This document shows positions 58,409 to 64,000 of a stretch of 64,000 nt of DNA, piece by piece. The stretch comes from Alligator mississippiensis (lineage: Eukaryota; Chordata; Crocodylia; Alligatoridae), in assembly GCF_030867095.1 (NCBI RefSeq), contig NC_081828.1, forward strand, positions 48,089,434-48,153,433, in the 5' to 3' direction. The notes under the pieces were generated by a model that saw nothing but the letters and a program-made list of their open reading frames with translations, was not told where the DNA came from and searched no databases. Every line of letters starts with the position of its first letter. Within the stretch, counting starts at the first letter, position 1. Made by a program: the position numbers and the translations under genes.

Positions 58409-58668
58409 CAGGGGTTTTCAACCTTTTTTGGTTGGGGTACCCCCGGCGACTGGTCAAGAAGCAGGGAGTCCCCAGCAGCCGGTCGAGAAGCAGGGCGGGG
58501 CGGGAGGGGGGGTCCCCTGGCAGCTGGTCAACGGGTGGGGAGGGGGAGGTCCCCCGTGCAGCAGCGGAACTGCAAGTGCTGCCAGCTTCTCTGCGCCATT
58601 TCCACGTATGCCCTGGAGCCGTCCAAAGTACCCCCAGGGGTACACGTACCCCTGATTGAAAACCCCTG
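58409..58668. mobile_element. hAT-type MITE, 260 bp
   Basis: The ends CAGGGGTTTTCAACC and inverted CAGGGGTTTTCAATC are flanked by TCCTAGTG (58401-58408) and TTCTAATG (58669-58676), six of eight. Subterminal 'ggggtacccccg' faces 'cccccaggggtacacg'. Confidence 0.8.
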
Positions 58669-59268
58669 TTCTAATGCATGGAGGGCTGCAAGAAACAGCA
58701 AAACTGGTCTCAGATGGGTGCCTCCAGTTTACCAGCGAGTTCAAGGGGGAATGTAAAGGAAAAATCTCTTCATCTGCATTTAAGACAGTGAGGGCCAACT
58801 TTTTGGCAGATGTCCCACAAATTAAGCCTGTGCCCTCCCTCGATGCCACACAAGACCCCTTTCCCTGTCCTATCTGCTGCTGTGCTGCTTCCCCCCTCCC
58901 TTATCTGGCATGTGCCCCGCACAGAGGCCTCCTTTGCCCCTTGTGGTATGCATGCTGCTGGTTGGCCATCCCTGAAATAAGGTACCTATTCCAGCAATGT
59001 GGAATAGATTATTTGGTACCTACAGACATAAAGGGGTGGGAGAAGAGGATTAAGAATAAGTGTGCGAGCAGTGTAGAAAACAAACAATCTGAGTCAGATG
59101 AAGAACTGGCAGTCATGGAGATGTCTGGTTAAACTGTGGCCCAGATTCAGTCACCTCTGGTGGTAGAAATCTGTTTTGGTAAAACTAAAGAAAAATTAAA
59201 TAACGTGCTGGCCACAGTTAATAGTAATTACTCCTAGTTCCTTTACATAGCTCTTACAGATGCAGAAC

Positions 59269-59578
59269 TTAGGGAATTGGTGAGGTTTTATTCACCAAGG
59301 CACCCCCAGGGGTTACAAGAAACAATGGCCACAAGCTAGCAGAGAGCAGATTTAGACTGGACATTAGGAGGAACTTCTTCACAGTTCGAGTGGCCAAGGT
59401 CTGGAATGGGCTCCCAAGGGAGGTGGTGCTCTCCCCTACCCTGGGGGTCTTCAAGAGGAGGTTGGATATGCATCTAGCTGGGATCATCTAGACCCAGCAC
59501 TCTTTCCTGCCTATGCAGGGGGTCGGACTCGATGATCTATTGAGGTCCCTTCCGACCCTAACATCTATGAATCTATGA
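59269..59578 (+). mobile_element. CR1 LINE 3' tail
   Basis: From 'ggaattggtgaggttttatt' to 'catctatgaatctatgaac', the last 70 codons of ORF2 plus the 3' end. Nearly identical to 25048-25349, hence young. Confidence 0.9.
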
Positions 59579-59648
59579 ACCTAACATTACCATCTCTGAG
59601 GAAGGTGTTCAGGATTAGGAGGAAGAACTTTGCCCAAGGTAGGGGCAA

Positions 59649-59760
59649 GTTTGACAAGGTTTTGAATGTGAAATATTCTTCTTTTGCTAACACTGAGGCA
59701 TTGCAGCAACCTCTCACAAAATGCTGAATTTCACCTTTAACATGTAATACCTTTCATATA
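59649..59760 (+). repeat. 112-bp segment, inverted twin of 60692-60803
   Basis: The complement of 60692-60803 matches with three mismatches in 112 positions and no gaps. This copy ends exactly where the next CR1 tail begins. Confidence 0.9.
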
Positions 59761-59921
59761 GGGAAGTGGTCCTCGCCCCTACCTTGGGCAAATTCAAGAG
59801 GAGGTTGGACGATCACCTATCTGGGGTCTTGTGAACCCAGCATTCATTCCTGCCTGTGGCAGGGGGTCAGGTTAGATGATCTATTCAGGTCCCTCCTGAC
59901 CCTAGCTACTATGAAACTATA
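59761..59921 (+). mobile_element. Short CR1 3' tail
   Basis: Starts GGGAAGTGGTCCTCGCCCC, which is EVVLAP of the ORF2 C-terminus, and runs to 'agctactatgaaactatag'. A different, older subfamily than 59269-59578. Confidence 0.8.
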
Positions 59922-59924
59922 GTA

Positions 59925-60155
59925 GCCCAAGCCCATAGGCCAAATCTGGCTGCTCCAGTTGGGGAATTTTGGTAGTGGAGGAGTGGTGGTAATTAATACT
60001 GCCACACCTTCACTGCTGCCAAATTCCCAAGCCCTGCATGGGAGTCTGGGACTGGACCATGCCTTCTTTCCCCTTCACTGTTGCATCTGGCCTGTGGAGG
60101 GACTGGGCAATGCCCATCTGGCCTGTGGGGCAAAAAGATTGTGGTTAGACCCTTA
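59925..60155. mobile_element. Partial hAT-type element (family A)
   Basis: 'cccataggccaaatctggct', 'ttggtagtggaggagtggtg' and 'atctggcctgtggggcaaaa' match the inside of the family A elements at 119 and 7296. The ends are decayed. Confidence 0.5.
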
Positions 60156-60691
60156 GGATTCTGAATCTGCTGAAGGGAAAGGCAGATATCCCATATAATA
60201 CTTAGAAATCTAGCATCCAAAACTTTGAATCTAAAAATGTTATCTATTATAATTTAAAACTGAAAGGAACTAGATGCTGTTACCAGCACAGAATAGACAT
60301 ACAATTATTTGCATGGTCCACCCCAGCAGTACTGTGCTCTGTACTGCTTTCCCAAAGGGGTCTTAGTGTCAAGAATTAAGTAGGCTCAGTGTTGAAAAAC
60401 AGACAGTTTGGGGTGTAATCTGAGCTATAGTTTGATCCTTATGTCTGCAAGAAAGATGACAGAATGTGTCAGCTTTAGGAGAATATTCTTTTTGTTGTGG
60501 GAGGCAATTGGATAAATGACCCTAAATTTTGATTAACGTGTGCCACTGAGGTAGAGTTCAAGGCAACACAAATAAGTGAATTTTAGAGTGTGCTGGAAAA
60601 ACAGCTGTCAGACAGTAAGGAGTTATCAATCTTAACTCTGTGTGAACTTACACTTCCCTGTATAGATGCATATAGATATAGGTTTTATGAG

Positions 60692-60803
60692 TATATGAGA
60701 GGTATTACATGTTAAAGGTGAAATTCAGCATTTTGTGAGAGGTTGCTGCAATGCCTCAGTGTTAGGAAAAGAAGAATATTTCACATTCAAAAACTTGTCA
60801 AAC
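60692..60803 (-). repeat. 112-bp segment, inverted twin of 59649-59760
   Basis: About 97% identical to the complement of 59649-59760. The flanks on both sides differ from those of the twin. Confidence 0.9.
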
Positions 60804-60849
60804 TCTACCTAGTCAAAGATAGAGTTTTGGGGTTTTTTTGTTTGTTTTT

Positions 60850-60920
60850 TTTTTTACTGGTCCAGTAAAAGACACCACCCAAAGAAATCCTTGCCTTGCA
60901 TAATTCTGTAACCATCATGG
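60850..60920 (+). repeat. 'GGTCCAGTAAAAGACACCAC' repeat tail
   Basis: Followed by 'aaatccttgccttgcataat' and 'accatcatggctataag', the phrase order seen in the dispersed repeat family at 6281 and 51251. Confidence 0.45.
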
Positions 60921-61532
60921 CTATAAGATCATTCTAACAATCCCATTGGAACACTGGGCCATTAAATAACAAACTTCTCATAATTGCATGTAAACCATGA
61001 AGTATTATGAGAATATAAGAGGATTTAAATGGGTTCAGATGTGTTTTGTTGCAGGCTTGGTTAAAGAATAAACCTGTTCCACTATGAAGTGGATCCAGTG
61101 GATGAGGCTCTGTGAAGATGATGAGAGGTAAATGGTTTGGTATGCTCACTAGCTTCAAGTTTAGCAGCAATGGTAGGGTAGCTTGAATATATTTAGTTGA
61201 GGTATTTAACCTGACTGTTGAACAGGATGGACCCACAGTCAGTAGATAAAGATGCTGATGTAAATGTAAAGGTATTCTTAGAATGGTTTATATAACTAAA
61301 CAAATCAGTGTGGATCTTTTTCACTGCTAACACTTCACAAATGTACTGCATTACAGCCATTTCATAAATGCCATTCAATGTCCTCTTGATTTTTGTCTAG
61401 GTTAGCACTTCATGGAGTTCACTTTAGCATACTGAAAAATTCTTTCAGGTTTACATTCTTAGATTTGGAAGGCAAGTCATACTTTATTTATACTAAAGGT
61501 AGGAGTTTAATTGTTCTTTTCTTCCTTTTCAG

Positions 61533-61743
61533 AAATCTCTGCTCCCAGACCCTCTTCCCCCAGTGAACCACCAGAAGAGGACAGTGTATTGTTTAATAAA
61601 CTGACATACCTAGGCTGTAGAAAGGTTTCTGCCCCTCGCAATGAGCCAGAAGCTCAGTGTGCAATGGCTACTATGAAATCCTCAAGCCAATCGCCTCTTC
61701 CCGTGACTCTTTATGTTCCGAATGTCCCAGAAGGCTCTGTAAG
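61533..61743 (+). CDS. RABGAP1L: RABGAP1L coding exon 4 (start of PTB/PID domain)
   Basis: 211 bases that complete the codon split after 57730 (G|AA, Glu112), then encode residues 113-181 and two bases of codon 182 (AG, Arg). The acceptor is CCTTTTCAG at 61532 and the donor GTAAG|GTAAAC at 61744. After a Ser/Pro-rich linker (APRPSSPSEPPEED) the PTB/PID domain begins near residue 130 with SVLFNKLTYLGCRKV, followed by the MATMKSSSQ helix and TLYVPNVPEGSVR, a strongly conserved RABGAP1-family block. I recall Met where this copy has Arg in LGCRKV. The PTB continues in an exon beyond the window; the TBC and coiled-coil parts are also outside. Confidence 0.92.
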
Positions 61744-61959
61744 GTAAACTATAGGAGTTACTACTTAAACGGACAAAAAAAACTTGGGTTCCAACCTTCT
61801 TCCAGCACAGTGTTTTCAGTGAAATAGATAAGAGCAACATGGGCCCAAAAAGCTAATTTATCAAAAAATCAGTTTTCAGCTTGCTAAAGGATCTGACAAA
61901 ATAACTGAAAATCCAGGAATTTTAACCTAGTTAGTAAAATTTCCTAATGGGGGAAATAT

Positions 61960-62427
61960 TAGGGGTGTGTGAAGCAGGCCATATTTGATTTAGACTCGGA
62001 TTTGGCCCTATTCAAGGGACAATGATTCGATTTGTTGATTTGGATCACTGTCCCAATTCGATTTGGCCAAATCTGAATCTGAAGATTCGATTCTGATTTG
62101 GAGAATCGGCGATTTGACCATAGACACAGTTTTATATGTTGTTTCTACATACCTTGAGGTACCAGGCGTGGCTCATGAGCGCTGAGATGGTGGGGCGGAT
62201 GTAGCGTCCCACAGGACCACAGGTGGACTTTCGGTCCACTTCCAGGTCTGCTGCCGAGTGCGCAGCTGCCCCCCCCCCGACCCAGGAGGCACCAGTCGCT
62301 GAGTCAAGGGGCATGGTGGAGGTCCCCCATGTGCTCCATGGTGGACCCAGAAGTGCTTCTGGGGGCTGCCAAATCAGGCCGAATCTCCTTTGAATCAAAT
62401 CAGCAACCAAATCTTCACACAGCCCTA
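61960..62427. mobile_element. hAT-type element, family B, third copy
   Basis: The ends TAGGGGTGTGTGAAGC and inverted TAGGGCTGTGTGAAGA are flanked by GGAAATAT (61952-61959) and GAAAATTT (62428-62435), six of eight. The inside includes 'ctacataccttgaggtacca', as in the copies at 13424 and 44856. Confidence 0.8.
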
Positions 62428-62734
62428 GAAAATTTACAAGTTTTATTTTAAATCTTCAACATCTTTTAATATTAAAGCTCTTTATTTCAGAGTGTTTGTG
62501 AGACAGTTTTGCTGATTCAATCTCTTTGATGCTTTTTGCCAGCTCTGACTCTGTTTTTCTGTATATTTTGAGTTGTGTTTAACAGTAGACTGCATTACAT
62601 AATGAGATAAGTATTCAGCCTGTCAATACAAAATATCTCAAGTTGATACCAGGGAGTGTCACTTTTTGATAAATTCCAGAACATCATGTTTGGGATACTT
62701 AAAATCATGCTCAAACTTCTTAAAGAAAATAAGT

Positions 62735-62785
62735 AATGCCATTTACTGGGTCAGACCATAGGTCTATCTAGTCCAGCATCAGTGG
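62735..62785 (+). repeat. Short repeat phrase 'gggtcagaccataggtctat'
   Basis: Followed by 'ctagtccagcatc'. I recall this phrase as a widespread vertebrate interspersed repeat but cannot place its family. Confidence 0.45.
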
Positions 62786-63050
62786 AGTTTTACTTCATGT
62801 TCTGGGATGTAGTTGGCCTGCAATTTGCTGCAATGTGGTCCAGATCTAAAGAGGATGGGGAACTTCCTCCATCATGCAAGAGGGCCATGCTGACTCTGCT
62901 GCCCAAAAAGGGAAACTCCAGATGTGAGGAATTGGCACCTAGTTTTGCTGCTCTGCAAGGACTGCAAGGTCATAGTAAAAGTCACCTTGCTACAATTGAA
63001 GTCTGTGCTGGTAGATGTAGTCCACCCCAGCCAAAAGTACTTGGAATGCT
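62775..63050 (+). mobile_element. Fragment of Tx1/L1-like LINE reverse transcriptase
   Basis: One frame reads GELPPSCKRAMLTLLPKKGN and the next, after a frameshift near 62915, LKSVLVDVVHPSQKY. These are the consecutive 'LPxSCRRAxLxLLPKKGDL' and 'LKxVLxxVVHPDQ' blocks of Tx1/L1-type reverse transcriptases. It is a broken, 5'- and 3'-incomplete piece, and the only LINE here that is not CR1. Confidence 0.7.
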
Positions 63051-63771
63051 GGAAACAACTCATTTGTCCAGAGCCTTATTATATTTCTAGTTTGTCTAGA
63101 CTGCAAAAATATTATGTATTCATAAAAGGACAGTTGTAAAGATTATATTGTTGATGAGTTGTGTAGGCCTGTAATTAAAATCATAGGTGAAGAAATGCAT
63201 CTAACTTATGTCAATAACCTTAAAAAATGTAGTTTTATTTATGATGAAATCATGGTACAGTGCCTACTTAAGTTCTGAATTTTGCTTAAAATTCCAAATG
63301 ATTTCAATGGAAGCAGTATATGCTTTATTTAGTGGTTTGGTTTTATAACTATATTGTCCTTTAACTTTTTTCTTGAGATATGCCTAACATGAATTTATAG
63401 GCCCAATTATATAATGCTAATATCTGAGATATTTTTCCAAAATGAAATTATTAAAGACATTTTCTTCCTTTAAATATGAACAATATTTTGTCAGTTTCCT
63501 TTTTACTAGCCTCTTTTTGTGGTTACCATAATATACCTGGTACATCATTTGTTTTGAAACAAACATAAGGAACATTGTTTTTATTTCAGTAAGTTGAGTG
63601 GACAGAATCTGTCGATGAATTAATTTTTCCAGCATGGTAAAATATTAGTATTCTAAATGAAAATCACAAGGTGTGGTGCCTTGGCAGTGTTTCCAGCGTG
63701 ATCATATATTTTTTGGGAATTACCTGACCTTTGTAGGAGTGCTGAGGTCATGCAAAGGGGAAAGAGTTATA

Positions 63772-64000
63772 GGTTTCCCTTGCTTTGTGGTAGATGCATT
63801 CCTGAAAAACTGCGCATAACTTGAATACGCATAAAGGGAATGCACTTTACAAGCTAATAAATAGCTGCCTGGCCCATGTAATCAAGACCTTGATTGCATC
63901 AGCAGCAAGGAAGTGTGGTGGGGCTGGGGCGGCACTAGGCTATTCCCAGTGTGGGGGGGCTGGGGTGGGCAGTGGTGGTGCTGGGAGAGGGTGCTATAGT
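63772..64000. mobile_element. Start of a Tigger-like DNA element
   Basis: 'ggtttcccttgctttgtggt', 'actgcgcataacttg' and 'cgcataaagggaatgc' recall Tigger/pogo-type ends; a TA precedes at 63770-63771. It continues past the window, so the other end cannot be checked. Confidence 0.45.

Larger units (their letters stand above)
57731..61532 (+). other. RABGAP1L: RABGAP1L intron 3
   Basis: About 3.8 kb. It holds a 260-bp hAT element (58409-58668), two CR1 3' tails (59269-59578 and 59761-59921), part of a hAT element (about 59925-60155), and a nearly identical inverted repeat pair (59649-59760 and 60692-60803). The rest shows nothing recognisable. Confidence 0.8.
61744..64000 (+). other. RABGAP1L: RABGAP1L intron 4 (5' part)
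   Basis: The next exon, expected to continue after Gly-Ser-Val-Arg, is not found before the window ends. This part contains a hAT-type element (61960-62427), a Tx1/L1-like reverse transcriptase fragment (about 62775-63050) and the beginning of a Tigger-like element (63772 on). Confidence 0.75.

Noticed and set aside
59269-59578. A host exon ending in RRLDMHLAGII
   Set aside because: It is the CR1 ORF2 C-terminus, identical in kind to 25048-25349.
1-64000. Bacterial features (operons, CRISPR arrays, ribosome binding sites, attachment sites)
   Set aside because: The exon structure and repeats show a vertebrate nuclear sequence; no regularly spaced direct repeats of CRISPR type were seen.

Overview
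The window is vertebrate nuclear DNA, most likely from a crocodilian (Alligator-like). The reasons are spliced host exons with consensus GT/AG borders, several CR1 LINEs ending in an ATCTATGA-type 3' repeat, many short hAT-type DNA transposons, a MIR-type SINE, and no mammalian Alu or L1. The genus is inferred from remembered resemblance of the CR1 text to crocodilian CR1, not from a search.

One host gene runs left to right: the 5' part of RABGAP1L (Rab GTPase-activating protein 1-like). A CpG island at about 5.25-6.15 kb holds the promoter and a non-coding first exon with a clean donor after 5684. Intron 1 is about 48 kb. The first coding exon (ATG at 53931) and two more (57532-57730 and 61533-61743) encode residues 1-181 plus two bases of codon 182, ending inside the N-terminal PTB/PID domain. 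The TBC (RabGAP) domain lies beyond the window. No other host gene is supported on either strand.

Almost everything else is transposon. There are two near-full-length CR1 copies on the minus strand (about 34.5-39.06 kb, nearly open, and 16.98-21.32 kb, decayed) and one 5'-truncated CR1 on the plus strand (23.3-25.35 kb). Short CR1 tails lie at 9.5, 59.3 and 59.8 kb, and a Tx1/L1-like reverse transcriptase fragment at 62.8 kb. Some twenty non-autonomous DNA elements can be delimited by eye, most through terminal inverted repeats and 8-bp target duplications. Two virus-related fossils are present: a gypsy-like integrase fragment near 3.0-3.7 kb and a solo-LTR-like element at 21914-23055.

No new functional system is evident. 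The most interesting material is transposon biology: hAT target duplications that fall into two sequence classes, two hAT elements stacked on one target site, foldback elements with different ends but homologous arms, a CR1 nested in another repeat, and a 97% identical inverted 112-bp pair that may be a CR1 chimera. The long AT-rich stretches between elements show nothing I can name.
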